Below are positions 16,425 to 26,266 of a stretch of DNA of 36,019 bases, one piece after another; position 1 is the stretch's first letter, and the number at the start of each line of letters is the position of its first letter. The notes under the pieces were generated by a model. It saw only the letters and a program-made list of their open reading frames with translations, did not search any database and was not told the origin of the DNA. The stretch comes from Arthrobacter sp. SO3 (lineage in GTDB: Bacteria; Actinomycetota; Actinomycetes; Actinomycetales; Micrococcaceae). The stretch spans positions 1 to 36,019 of the forward strand of contig NZ_MQTS01000088.1 of the NCBI RefSeq assembly GCF_020532825.1. Direction: 5' to 3'. The position numbers and the translations under genes were made by a program.

Positions 16425-19400
16425 ATGGCCGACCTGGATGCCATCGCAGCGAGCGTCTTCGCGCCGCTCGCCCGTACAGCCACCCATGTGGTGCGCGACG
16501 CCTTCGCCCTGGCGATCGCTCCGGAGGACGAATTCGAGGAGAGCGCCGTGGCGATCGAGTCGCTCGAGTTCGCGTCGACGGTCGTCGGCGGTCTCGCCGC
16601 AGCAGCGAGCGCTCCGCCCGCCGGTAGCGTGCGTTCCAGCTCCCGGGTGGAGGTGCCACTGGCCGACAGCGCCGGAGGAGCGGCATCCGCAGCCCTCTCG
16701 GTGACCCTGTATGGTCCGGGCGACGTGCGCGGCATCGACCCGGCGCAGATCGTGCGTCGCTTCCCCGCCCCGGGTGCCCGCACAGCCGAGGAGACCGTGC
16801 TGGCCCACATCGAGTTCGACCGCCCCGAGCTGCCGTGGGCATTCAGCGCCGCCAAGCAGACTCCGGTCATGCGCCCCTGGCTCACCCTCGTCGTGCTCGA
16901 GCGCTCGGCCGTCACACGCGAACCGGCGTCCACCGCACTGCTCCCCGTGTTCCAGGTGGCGCTCGCGCAACTGCCGACGCTCACCCGCGCCGACCTCTGG
17001 GCGCATGCCCAGGCGCCGGCCACGACGACGGGGCAGGATCTCTCCGCCCGGTTCTCACCTGCCCACGCTCCCGTCAACCTGTCGCGGGTCATCTCGCCGC
17101 GCATCCTGAAGCAGGACACCGACTACATCGCGGCCCTCGTGCCGACGACCGACGTGGGCGTGCGCGGAGGCCTCGGCCTCACCGGCGGCACCCTCGACCC
17201 TGCATGGACCAGTTCCTCGCCCGACCCGATGCGCCTCCCGGTCTACGACAGCTGGGAGTTCCGCACCGGTCCCGACGGCGACTTCCGCTCGCTCGCGAAC
17301 AAGCTGCAGGGCATCGCGGCACCCTATGAGGTCGGGCGCAAGTTCATCGACACGTCGCAGCCCGGCAAGCCGCTGCGGGCCCTCGGCGCCGATGAGGTCG
17401 GGCGCAAGCAGGTGCTGCGCTGCGCCCTGTTCTCGCCGAGCGCGCCGTCAACTCCGCAGCAGCAGATCGCGGAGACGGCTGTCTGGCCCGACGCCATGGT
17501 CGACGACCTGCACGCCGAACTCGATCTGCCGGCCGCCATCGAGGGCACGCAGAAGCAGACGGATGGCGTGCCTGACCTGCCCATCATCGGCCCGCGTATC
17601 TACGCCAAGCTGCACCGCGGCAGCGCCGTCATCGAGGGCTCAGACTGGTTCGCCGAGCTGAATCTCGCTCCGGTGAAGCGCATCGTGGGTGGGCTCGGCA
17701 CCCGCGTGGTGCAGCGGGACCAGGAGCGGCTGATGCAGTCGGCGTGGGCCCAGCTCGGCGAGGTGGAGGCGGCGAATCGCGCCATCCGGCTGGCACAGCT
17801 GGCAGAACTGCTCGCCACCAGGCTTCACGGCAGGCTCAGTGAGCTGCAGGCAGGGCACCTGCTCCAGGTCGCCGCTCCTGTCGTCACCCGTATCTCGGTC
17901 GCCGCGGGCAGCACTCTGTTCGCCGATGTGGTTCTGAGTGCGACCCCGGTCGCAGCGACGAGGAGCGCCTTTCGGCGGGTCACCCGCCCGGCCGGACCGA
18001 TGATTAGGAGAACGGATGCCGCCTCCCGCCAACGCGCCGGCAACGTCGTGGGAACCGACGCGGGGCTCCGCGACTTCACCCGGGTGTACACGAACCCCGA
18101 GGGCATCGGGCGCCTGACGGCCGACGTCGTCGCCCACCTTGACCTGCAGCTCGTCGGCGCGGCGATCGGCGCTCCGGTCGACACGATCGGCGGCCTGTTG
18201 ACGGAGGCGAACGCACGCGTCGAGGGCAACGGTGGCTTCGCCACCTACCTCACCGAGCCGAGCCGCTGGAAGGCGGTCGACACCGGCTTCGACCTGGGCG
18301 CGGACATCGCTACCCGGTGGAGCGAGCGGCTGCTGCGCGCGTCATCCGTTCCCGCGGTCGAGTCCATCCGCGCCCAGCGCATCGGCCCGCTCGCCGCCGA
18401 ACTCTCGCTCTCGAAGGCGACGATCGCCGGCCCTCTGCGCGAGCGCCTGAAGGGTACGGCCGTGATGCTGAACGACCAGGTGCTGGTCGACCTTGGCGTC
18501 GTCGACGTGCGCCCCATCGACGTGCGCCCCATCGGCGTCGGCCCTGTCGTCGCACCGTTCAACCCCCGCGCGCCGATCATCAGGCGATCTCCCATCGGCG
18601 GCGCGGTGGGCCGCCTCCCGCAGGGCGGTGGCGCGGTGCGGGTTCCCCTCGGCGGAGGCGAATTCCGTCGCGTCCCGGTCGAAGGCCACGTGCTCATCGG
18701 CGGGCGAGGCCTCAGGGTCATCGACGCGCAGCACCTCAAGAAGCTCGGCGACATGAGGGACGCGGCCGAACTCGACGCCGGGCTGGCGCAGTTCGCAGAG
18801 CTGGCCGAGGTGAAGCTCACCCCCGCCCTCGACCGCATCAACGAGCTTCCGCTCGACGTGCTGCGCGCCGAGATGACGTCGCTCATCGATCCCGGGGCCC
18901 TGCTCACGATCGACGCCGTGCCGCACCGCAACGCCCTGGCCGTCGCATCCGCCGCCATCGCCGCGGCGATCGATCCACGGCACACTGTGCGCGCGTCCCT
19001 CGCCGGTCGACTGCACCTCAGTGCCGGCCTCGCCGATCGCTGGTTCGCCCAACCGCGTATCGCGCCGATAATGGCGGCGCCGCGTTTCGACCGTCCGATG
19101 TACCGCGCACTCGAGGAGTACGACCGGGAGTGGCTCGTTCCCGGGCTCGGCCTGCTGCCGGCCGCCGACTTCGTCACGGTGCTCTCCACCAACAGTGAGT
19201 TCATGGCGGCATTCTTCGTCGGCCTGAGCGACGAGATGGGGCGGGAGCTGCTCTGGCGGGGCTACCCGACCGATCAGCGTGGCACCTACTTCCACCGCTT
19301 CTGGAACCCAACAGTCGACGAGCTGGCGACGCCCATCCACCTGTTTCCGGCGACGCCCCTGGCGTCGCAGATCTTCCTCGGCGGCGGCGACGGCCGCGCC

Positions 19401-19796
19401 GTGATCGTGGTCAAGAGCGAGCTTGTGCGCCGTTTCCCCGATCTCATCATCCAAGCGGTGAAGAACCAGGGCACCGTGCGCGATCCGGTTTTCGAGAAGG
19501 TCGGCTCGCCGCAGCAGACCGCCAGCGTGCTGTTCTCCGAGGTGCTCGATCCCGACATCGCGCTCGTGGGCGTCGACCTCTCCGTCGACGAACTCGACGG
19601 GGAGCAGTGGTGGATCACCATCGCCGAGCATCCGAGCGCTACCCGATTCCAGCGACCGGCCGATACCCAGCTGCGGGCCGGCCAGAAGCACCTCACCGAC
19701 ACAGCACCGCATTCCGCAGCCTATGCCGAGAAGCACCTGCACCGTCCGGTGCGGGTCGCGTTCCAGGCGACGGACCTGATCGTGAGAGAGGCGTAG
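16425..19796 (+). CDS. Uncharacterised 1123-residue protein of the giant operon
   Basis: The start is an ATG preceded by GGGGTGA, 4 bases after the previous stop. No signal peptide or membrane helix is visible. Near residues 940-957 it has RELLWRGYPTDQRGTYFHRF, preceded by EFMAAFFVGLSDEMG. I recognise this as a signature shared by large uncharacterised proteins in several phyla (usual form LLWREYPTDQRGxYFRQFW); the recollection was not checked against a database. About residues 690-765 form a low-complexity Gly/Pro/Arg linker with the tandem DVRPI repeats, dividing the protein into two parts. The C-terminus (PQQTASVLFSEVLDPDIALV, QWWITIAEHPSATRFQ) is well ordered. Function unknown. Frequent GGATGCC and GCATCC words recall Microbacteriaceae genes. 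Confidence 0.75.
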   Translation: MADLDAIAASVFAPLARTATHVVRDAFALAIAPEDEFEESAVAIESLEFASTVVGGLAAAASAPPAGSVRSSSRVEVPLADSAGGAASAALSVTLYGPGDVRGIDPAQIVRRFPAPGARTAEETVLAHIEFDRPELPWAFSAAKQTPVMRPWLTLVVLERSAVTREPASTALLPVFQVALAQLPTLTRADLWAHAQAPATTTGQDLSARFSPAHAPVNLSRVISPRILKQDTDYIAALVPTTDVGVRGGLGLTGGTLDPAWTSSSPDPMRLPVYDSWEFRTGPDGDFRSLANKLQGIAAPYEVGRKFIDTSQPGKPLRALGADEVGRKQVLRCALFSPSAPSTPQQQIAETAVWPDAMVDDLHAELDLPAAIEGTQKQTDGVPDLPIIGPRIYAKLHRGSAVIEGSDWFAELNLAPVKRIVGGLGTRVVQRDQERLMQSAWAQLGEVEAANRAIRLAQLAELLATRLHGRLSELQAGHLLQVAAPVVTRISVAAGSTLFADVVLSATPVAATRSAFRRVTRPAGPMIRRTDAASRQRAGNVVGTDAGLRDFTRVYTNPEGIGRLTADVVAHLDLQLVGAAIGAPVDTIGGLLTEANARVEGNGGFATYLTEPSRWKAVDTGFDLGADIATRWSERLLRASSVPAVESIRAQRIGPLAAELSLSKATIAGPLRERLKGTAVMLNDQVLVDLGVVDVRPIDVRPIGVGPVVAPFNPRAPIIRRSPIGGAVGRLPQGGGAVRVPLGGGEFRRVPVEGHVLIGGRGLRVIDAQHLKKLGDMRDAAELDAGLAQFAELAEVKLTPALDRINELPLDVLRAEMTSLIDPGALLTIDAVPHRNALAVASAAIAAAIDPRHTVRASLAGRLHLSAGLADRWFAQPRIAPIMAAPRFDRPMYRALEEYDREWLVPGLGLLPAADFVTVLSTNSEFMAAFFVGLSDEMGRELLWRGYPTDQRGTYFHRFWNPTVDELATPIHLFPATPLASQIFLGGGDGRAVIVVKSELVRRFPDLIIQAVKNQGTVRDPVFEKVGSPQQTASVLFSEVLDPDIALVGVDLSVDELDGEQWWITIAEHPSATRFQRPADTQLRAGQKHLTDTAPHSAAYAEKHLHRPVRVAFQATDLIVREA

Positions 19797-19799
19797 ACC

Positions 19800-22700
19800 A
19801 TGCCCGTCGAGACCCCAGCCGTACTGGCCAGAGTTCGCGAGCGCATCGCCATCCTGGCCGAGAAGCGCCGAACGCTCATCCGGCGGCCGGCCGACCACGG
19901 GCGCCGCGGCGAGATTCTCGTGCTCGACGACGACCTGCGCGAGATCATCGGCGGGCTGCGGGATCGCCTCGACCCGTGCGATGCATCTCCCGAGGTGCCC
20001 CTTGTGCTGCTGCCCGTGCGCATCGAGAGCAAGCTGACTCCGGGAACGTCGACGCTTCGGGTGCGCATCTCGCCCGACGAGGCACACATCGACAGCCTTC
20101 TGCGCGCGGTGACGGATGCCGAGGTCGCCGCCGGCGTGGCCTACTGGTCGGCCGTCTGGATCGACGACGCCGATGCGGTCGCCTGGCCCGCACTCAACGC
20201 GGCCGTCGGGGAACGCCGCGCCGGGTGGGTGGCCGAGGCCACGACGCCCACCAACCTCGCCACCCGAGGACAGGGCGTCCCGACCTTCCCGGCATTGCCG
20301 GAGGAGGTTGCCCACGGCACCGTCGCCCGTTGCCTTCCCGACCAGTTCGTGGTGCGGGTGTTCCCGAACGGAGCAGCGCCGATCACGGTAACCGGCTCGC
20401 CGGTGGCGACCGACGTGCCGCTGTCGCCGATCGCGTTCGGCGACGACGCACTGAATCAGGTGGCCGGCCTGACCGTGCCGGTCGGCTCGGAGTGGACAGT
20501 AGACTTCGAGGCGGCACAGAGCGAGGGCCTGGGGGTGGAGGTGCAGCTGCCCGGCGGCACCACTCTCATCGACCGCATCGTGGTGGTCGGAACGCGCAAC
20601 TCGGTGTCTGAAGAGGCCAACGCCGCCGACTTCGTCGACCTCCTCACCAGCCACAGGTTCAGCGACGGCGTCTCGCTGCTGGCCGCCGGAACCGCCACCA
20701 ACAATGCGGATGCCGAACGCTCGCCCTATCGCCCGGCCGCGAGCGCGGGCGCCCCGCCTGTGGAATCGCGCACGCCGTCGCGGGACGCCAGCCGGCTCGC
20801 GGCAGCCCTCGGCCTCGACGCCGCATCCGTCGAGCATCTCATCCCCGCCGGACCGGTCTCGACCCAGGACGAGGCTCAGGCCGCCGCCAATACCGCACTC
20901 TGGTTCGCCACCTGGGAGCCTGTGCTCGAACGCCTCGATGACCTCGCCATCCCCGCGGTCACCCCGGGAAGCATCGAGTCTGCCCGGCGCCTGCACCGCG
21001 ACCACGTGCGCGGAGCGGGGTCTGCCCCCGCGCTGCGCATCGGCGCCCAGCCCTACGGCGTGTTGCCGGTCACGGATCTCGATGCCTGGCGACCGCGCTC
21101 CGGCGAGACCACGGCCCAGCTCGTGCCGCTTATCCGGCGCACGCTCGCCCGCTGGGTGAGCCGATCACCCGTCGTTCCCCATGTGCGTCCCGGCGGACAG
21201 CTCGATGACCAGGACCTGCTCGACATGCTCGGCACCAGCCCCGTGGCCACCGGCGTGCGCGCCCGACCGGCGGTCGATGGCCCGCAGCTCGCCGCATTCG
21301 CCGCCGCGACCGGAGCGGATCCCGCCCAGCTGCTGGCCGAGGCTCACCTGCGAACGGCCGTACTAGCGCAGTTCTCGGTCGACGCGGCCAAGATCCTGTC
21401 GACTCCGGCGCCGCACGATGACTCCCGCACCATCGGCCTGCCCCTCGTTTCAGAGCGCGACGCCGAGGTCGTGGCCGAGATTCTGGCCGGGACGACGCCG
21501 AAGGTCGACAGCGTACTTCAGGCCCTGCTCGACATCGCATGGGACAGCGCCAAGCGACTGCGGTTCCGCGCCGCGCCCCAGGAGTTCGTTGGCCCGCTGC
21601 TCGACTTCGTGCAGCTCGAACCCGAGATCAGGAGGGTCGTCACAATGGCGGCATCCGCCGATGCCGCCGTCGACGATACCGCCCCTGAGCGCTTCTTCGC
21701 CGCCGCCGAGAGGGTTGCCGCCGTGCAGCACTTCGACGGCCAGCCGACCGAGCGTGTGAGCATCGCCGCCATCGAACCGGTGGCCGAGGCCCGCACCTCC
21801 CTGGCGCAGGTGGCGCTTGACCTCGGCGACACCGCGCAGGCGAGGTGGCTGGGCAGCAGCGCCATCACCGAACTGCTCTACGCCTTCGGCGTGGGCGGCG
21901 AGGTGCGAGCCGCCATGATCGCGCTCGCGGCGGCCCCGCTCGACGAGCGCCGCATCGCCGTCGCCTCTGCGCTGGATCTTGCATCCCACCGAATCGACGC
22001 GTGGGCGACGGGCGTCGCGACTGCACGCCGTGCCACCCTCGCGGCAACCGCCCCCGTCGGAATGACCATTGGCGCATTCGGCTACGTCGAGCAGATCCGC
22101 CTCGGAGTGGCCCGGAGCGATCCGGATGGCTGGATCCACGCGCCCAGCAGCTCGCACGCCGTCGCCGCCGGCGTCCTCGCGAGCGCCCACCGCTCCAACA
22201 TCGGCGCACTGCCCGGGAAGCAGCCGTTCGCCATCGACCTGTCCAGTCGGCGCGGCGTCGAACTCCGGCGCGTGCTCGAGGGAGTCGCGGCCGGACAGTC
22301 GATCGGCGCCCTGCTCGGTTACCAGATCGAACGCGGCCTCGCCGGAACTTCGGCGGCCCGGTTCCAGCTGAGCCTGCGGCAGATCGCGCCCGCCGCCACC
22401 GACCAGCTCGGCAACGACGAGGCGCAGGAGGTCGCGGCAGCACGCGTCGCCGCCGCCGATGTCGTCGACGGCGCAGAACTGCTGCGGCTGTTCCCGCTCG
22501 ACACGCTCACCGCGGCCAACCCGCCCCTGCGGGCCCGGCTCACCCTCAAGCCCGACAACGCCTTCGTCGAGAATTGGGACCCCGTGTCGAACGCGGAGTG
22601 GGACCTCCTGGCCGCGGCCATGCGCGGAGCCGCGGCCACACTCGACGCCGTCTCGGACGCCCTTCTGAGTGAGAGCGTCCTGCAGTACTCCTCGGGCAAC

Positions 22701-24329
22701 CCGTCCCGCGCCTCCGCTGCGATGGATGCCATGGCCAGCGGCGCCGCCGTCGACCCCGACCTGGGCGTCCTCGGCGTACGCCAGACCGGACGCATCCTCA
22801 CCCACGGCGTGTTCGCGGCCATCCCAGCCGATGCGACCGGCTGGTCGAACACCCGCCCCCGTGCCCTCGCCGAACCACGGCTGGAAGCCTGGGCGGCGCG
22901 TCGCCTCGGTGATCCCGCCGACATCGCGGTGACGGACACCCCCAACCGTCACACCCTCGCCGAGGCCGGCTGGGCTGCCCTCGACCTGGTCTTCGCGGAC
23001 GATGCGGCATCACTCGACCGTGAGCTGCGCGCGGCCATACCCGCACTGGACGACTCCCCGCTGGCCGACGGACTGCTGCGCGCCGCCGTTCTCGCCGGCA
23101 GCCTCCGCTCGCTCGCAGCCGGAGGAACCCCGCTCGGCCCCGACTCCCTCGTGCGCACCGGCGTTGCCCCGGAACGCCGGATCGACACCGACGAACTGCT
23201 CGCGCGCGTCGGTGCCGTGCTCGACGCCCTCGCCACTGTGCTCGCCTCCGGCCAGGCGGTCATCGCCGCCATCGACTCCGACAGCCTGGCCGTCGAGGAG
23301 GATGCCGTGGCTGACGTCATCGACGCCGTGCGCGGGCTCGCGGCCTTCGGCGTCCCCCTGGTTCCGGATGCCGCGATTCCGGCGAACGTCGCCTGGGCCG
23401 TCGGCGCGTGGCAGGCGGCGTTCGCACGGTTGGGGCAGGCACGGGCGACGCTCGTCGCCCTGCGCGACCCGGCGCGCGAAACCCCGGCCACCACCGGCGA
23501 GATTGTCGATGCCTGCCGCGCCGTGGCCGAGGGGATCCTCGGCGACGGTTTCCTGCTCCTGCCCCTGCTGGCGAAGCCCGCCGGCATCGACTCGTTCCAC
23601 ACAGCCATCACCATGCCGGCGATGAAGAAGCAGCCGACGCGTGCCCACCTCAACGCCTTCGTGCGTGATCACGCCACAGTTCGAGCAGGGGTCGGGCGCC
23701 TCGCCGAGGCGCAGCTGCTCGGTGGGGCCCTCGGCATCCCTATCCCGCTGCGCATCGTGCAGCTCACCGAGCACGACGACGTCACCGGAGACTCGGCTGC
23801 GGGCACGGAGCGCTGGCTGGCCGGACCCCTGCCCGACGACATCCCCTGGCCGGCGGCATCCGCGAGCCACCTGGTCGTCGAACTCGTCGGCGGCCATGAC
23901 GACTTCGCCGGCGCGTTCGCCGGACTCGCAATCGACGGCTGGTCCGAGACCCTGCCGTTCCAACCAGACCCCCGGGCATTCGATCCGGCGGCGCCCGACA
24001 ACCCGCTGCGTGCGGCACGGGCCACCACCGGGCTCGCCGTACATGCCAACCAGGCATCGGCCAGGGCGCCGCAGGTGCTGCTCTCCGCGGTGTCGCCGGA
24101 CGGCAACCGGTGGACGACTGATTCCGTCGTGGCGACGGTGCTTGAGGCCGTGGACCTGGCCAAGGCCCGGCTGGTCACCTATGAGCAGACGCCGGGAGAC
24201 GCGGCCATCCTGCCCGCCATCTACGTGGCGAGCCCCTGGTTGCAGATCCGCACAGGGCTCCAGTTCACGGAGCTGGCCAAAGTGAAATGGTCCGGGGTCG
24301 GCATCCCGTTCCTTTCGGAGGTGAAGTGA
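19800..24329 (+). CDS. Uncharacterised 1509-residue protein of the giant operon
   Basis: It starts 3 bases after the previous stop, with only a weak GAGGC upstream, so translation probably depends on coupling. A helical N-terminus (VLARVRERIAILAEKRRTLI) is followed at about residues 68-90 by VPLVLLPVRIESKL and LRVRISPDEAHIDS. LRIGAQPYGVLPVTDLDAWR lies at about 412-431. These two blocks are signatures I recall from very large hypothetical proteins that sit next to homologues of the neighbouring genes. The rest is Ala-rich, helical and soluble, with no signal peptide, no transmembrane helix and no nucleotide-binding motif that I can find. Its TGA overlaps the next ATG (TGATG). Likely a scaffold or a component of a fixed-ratio complex, by inference from the coupling only. 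Confidence 0.75.
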   Translation: MPVETPAVLARVRERIAILAEKRRTLIRRPADHGRRGEILVLDDDLREIIGGLRDRLDPCDASPEVPLVLLPVRIESKLTPGTSTLRVRISPDEAHIDSLLRAVTDAEVAAGVAYWSAVWIDDADAVAWPALNAAVGERRAGWVAEATTPTNLATRGQGVPTFPALPEEVAHGTVARCLPDQFVVRVFPNGAAPITVTGSPVATDVPLSPIAFGDDALNQVAGLTVPVGSEWTVDFEAAQSEGLGVEVQLPGGTTLIDRIVVVGTRNSVSEEANAADFVDLLTSHRFSDGVSLLAAGTATNNADAERSPYRPAASAGAPPVESRTPSRDASRLAAALGLDAASVEHLIPAGPVSTQDEAQAAANTALWFATWEPVLERLDDLAIPAVTPGSIESARRLHRDHVRGAGSAPALRIGAQPYGVLPVTDLDAWRPRSGETTAQLVPLIRRTLARWVSRSPVVPHVRPGGQLDDQDLLDMLGTSPVATGVRARPAVDGPQLAAFAAATGADPAQLLAEAHLRTAVLAQFSVDAAKILSTPAPHDDSRTIGLPLVSERDAEVVAEILAGTTPKVDSVLQALLDIAWDSAKRLRFRAAPQEFVGPLLDFVQLEPEIRRVVTMAASADAAVDDTAPERFFAAAERVAAVQHFDGQPTERVSIAAIEPVAEARTSLAQVALDLGDTAQARWLGSSAITELLYAFGVGGEVRAAMIALAAAPLDERRIAVASALDLASHRIDAWATGVATARRATLAATAPVGMTIGAFGYVEQIRLGVARSDPDGWIHAPSSSHAVAAGVLASAHRSNIGALPGKQPFAIDLSSRRGVELRRVLEGVAAGQSIGALLGYQIERGLAGTSAARFQLSLRQIAPAATDQLGNDEAQEVAAARVAAADVVDGAELLRLFPLDTLTAANPPLRARLTLKPDNAFVENWDPVSNAEWDLLAAAMRGAAATLDAVSDALLSESVLQYSSGNPSRASAAMDAMASGAAVDPDLGVLGVRQTGRILTHGVFAAIPADATGWSNTRPRALAEPRLEAWAARRLGDPADIAVTDTPNRHTLAEAGWAALDLVFADDAASLDRELRAAIPALDDSPLADGLLRAAVLAGSLRSLAAGGTPLGPDSLVRTGVAPERRIDTDELLARVGAVLDALATVLASGQAVIAAIDSDSLAVEEDAVADVIDAVRGLAAFGVPLVPDAAIPANVAWAVGAWQAAFARLGQARATLVALRDPARETPATTGEIVDACRAVAEGILGDGFLLLPLLAKPAGIDSFHTAITMPAMKKQPTRAHLNAFVRDHATVRAGVGRLAEAQLLGGALGIPIPLRIVQLTEHDDVTGDSAAGTERWLAGPLPDDIPWPAASASHLVVELVGGHDDFAGAFAGLAIDGWSETLPFQPDPRAFDPAAPDNPLRAARATTGLAVHANQASARAPQVLLSAVSPDGNRWTTDSVVATVLEAVDLAKARLVTYEQTPGDAAILPAIYVASPWLQIRTGLQFTELAKVKWSGVGIPFLSEVK

Positions 24330-26101
24330 TGGCCGTCAAGATTCCCATCGACATGATGGTCAGCGAGGTGACCGACCAGAACCTGGCGGGGATCTTGAAG
24401 CTGCTGCAGGTTGCCGACCCACCGGCCATGGTGCGGCTCGAGCCCGACTCGATCACCGGCGACCCGGCTCCGGGTGCCGAGGCGCGCATCGGCGATGCCG
24501 CGTGGATGCTCGGTCGGCAATGGCAGTTCGGCGAGCTCACCGGCGAGGATGCCGGATCCGTCGTGTCGGTGCATGTGGCCTCGAGCGCGCTGCCGATCAC
24601 GGCCTGGGCCCCCTTGTCAGGCGACTCGATCGATATGGCCGGCGCCGACTGGCGGCCGTGGCGCGAGGGGGCGCTTCTCGAAGAGCTCATCCAGGACGTC
24701 CCTGAGCTCGCGTTCGGCGACGGTCTGCGACAGCGCGCCGAGGCAGGAGCCCAGCTCGTGGACCTCCTGGCGGACGCCGGCGAAGAGACGCTCGCACGCT
24801 CGCTCACGGGGCGGCATCCGCTCGCCCTCGACGATGACCCGAACGATCCACTAGGACTCGACGACCCGCAGGCCGCCCGCCTGTTCGCTGTTCTCGGCGG
24901 TGCCGTTCCCGACGGGGGGACACTCGCCGCCGAGTTGCGCGCCGGGGATCCCGGCTGGATCGGCGAGGCGATGGATGCCGCAGCCGCACGTGCTGCGATC
25001 GCCGAGTGGCTGGCCTGGCTGGGCGGCGAGCCCGACTCCGGCGGCGCTTGGTCGACCGAGCGCCTGGAGTACCGCTTCGCACTGCGCTTCGGCGACAAGG
25101 CCAACGCCGTGTTCGCCCGGGGCGCCCAATTCGGCTCGGCATCCGTACGATGGAGCGACCTCGAATGGGTTGAGGGCGCCAGCGTCGAGCTACCCGGCGA
25201 GGCACCGTCCGGCACCCCCGTCGGCAGCGAGGCGACCATGCTCGCCACCCCGCTGCGGTTCCCCGGTATGCCGGCCGACCGCTACTGGCAGCTCGAGGAC
25301 GGCGCCGTCGACGTGGGCGCCATCGAGGCGCAGACCAACGACCTCGCGAGGCTCTGCCTCGCCGAATTCGCGTTGTCCTCGGGTGACGACTGGCTGGTCG
25401 TGCCTGTCGACGGCCTGCTCGGCGCGGTCAACAGGGTCGGAACCGTGACCCTGACCGACGACTTCGGCGACCCGGTGACGGTTCCGGAGCTCGCCGATCC
25501 CGCGTTCACCATGTTCGGCGTTGCCTCGGCGGCCGGGCGGATGCTCCCCGGCATCGTGCTGCCTCCCGTGGCCGTCGGCACACTCGTGGGCGAAGCCCTC
25601 GAAGACGTGCTGTTCCTGCGCGACGAGATGGCGAACATGGCGTGGGCCATCGAGAACTCGGTGCAGGGGCGAAGCGGCGACCCGCGGCGGCGCGCGAGCG
25701 AGCGGCCGCCCGCCCCCGATCCGTGGCCGGAAGGTCTCGCCCAGGAGGAGCGGGCCTACAGATTGCAATCAACCGTGCCCGCGCACTGGATCCCGCTGGC
25801 ACCCGTGGCGTTGACGCCCGGTCAGGTGTCGCTGCGCAAGGCCGCGCTGCTGCGCGACGGAGTTCCCGTCGTGCCGAGCGGCATCACACTGCGTCCGACG
25901 CCCCTCACTTTCCCCGGTGAGGAACTGCCGAGGGAGGGCGTGCACCTGCGCGCCGTGCCTTTGCTGGCTCGGCGGGCCGACGGGCGCTACGCGCGGTGGG
26001 CGGCCTATCGGGTGCGCACCGGCCGGGGCGAGGCCTCCAGCCGCCTCGCCTGGGACTCGGCCCTATCGTTCACGGACATGACTCATCCGCCGACAGCGTA
26101 G
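24329..26101 (+). CDS. Uncharacterised 590-residue protein of the giant operon
   Basis: The ATG at 24329 shares bases with the previous stop (TGATG) and has GGAGG 9 bases upstream; the longer frame from 24287 lies inside the previous gene and is rejected. Residues 54-77 carry IGDAAWMLGRQWQFGEL and TGEDAGS, a motif (usual form DPLWxLARQWQFGEFxGEDAGS) I recognise from a family of unknown function. Aromatic and Gly-rich segments near residue 330 (RFPGMPADRYWQLEDGAVD) and a C-terminal beta-rich part follow. There is no signal peptide and no catalytic motif that I can name. It is the last complete gene of the operon. Its end is followed by remnants of further coupled genes. Confidence 0.77.
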   Translation: MAVKIPIDMMVSEVTDQNLAGILKLLQVADPPAMVRLEPDSITGDPAPGAEARIGDAAWMLGRQWQFGELTGEDAGSVVSVHVASSALPITAWAPLSGDSIDMAGADWRPWREGALLEELIQDVPELAFGDGLRQRAEAGAQLVDLLADAGEETLARSLTGRHPLALDDDPNDPLGLDDPQAARLFAVLGGAVPDGGTLAAELRAGDPGWIGEAMDAAAARAAIAEWLAWLGGEPDSGGAWSTERLEYRFALRFGDKANAVFARGAQFGSASVRWSDLEWVEGASVELPGEAPSGTPVGSEATMLATPLRFPGMPADRYWQLEDGAVDVGAIEAQTNDLARLCLAEFALSSGDDWLVVPVDGLLGAVNRVGTVTLTDDFGDPVTVPELADPAFTMFGVASAAGRMLPGIVLPPVAVGTLVGEALEDVLFLRDEMANMAWAIENSVQGRSGDPRRRASERPPAPDPWPEGLAQEERAYRLQSTVPAHWIPLAPVALTPGQVSLRKAALLRDGVPVVPSGITLRPTPLTFPGEELPREGVHLRAVPLLARRADGRYARWAAYRVRTGRGEASSRLAWDSALSFTDMTHPPTA

Positions 26102-26171
26102 TAGGTCCGCGCTTCGAGGCGGCGCGGCATCTGTGTCGAAGCCAAGGGTTAGAGGCGCGACCGCGGCTGAG

Positions 26172-26266
26172 GGGCCCCGGCGCAAGTGCAGCCCGCGGAA
26201 ACCGGGGACACCGGTCCGGAAGATGCGCCCGGACTCATGCTCAATCCGCTGCTACCGAAATGGTGA
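26172..26266 (+). pseudogene. C-terminal scrap of a gene coupled to the next one
   Basis: The frame reads APAQVQPAETGDTGPEDAPG then LMLNPLLPKW and stops at 26264-26266, with a GC-rich third position throughout. A stop lies just before it, so the 5' part has been lost or frameshifted. The stop overlaps the ATG of the following frame (ATGGTGA), the coupling style of this operon. Confidence 0.35.

Noticed and set aside
18342..21005. An 887-codon open frame on the minus strand
   Set aside because: It lies opposite two convincing genes, reads through their junction, is rich in Arg/Gly/His/Asp as expected for an antisense shadow of GC-rich DNA, and has no ribosome-binding site.
13331..26101. Contractile injection system (eCIS or type VI) identity for the giant operon
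   Set aside because: No sheath, tube, baseplate, spike or AAA+ gene was recognised, so the resemblance is only in size and in the nearby Tle1-like gene.
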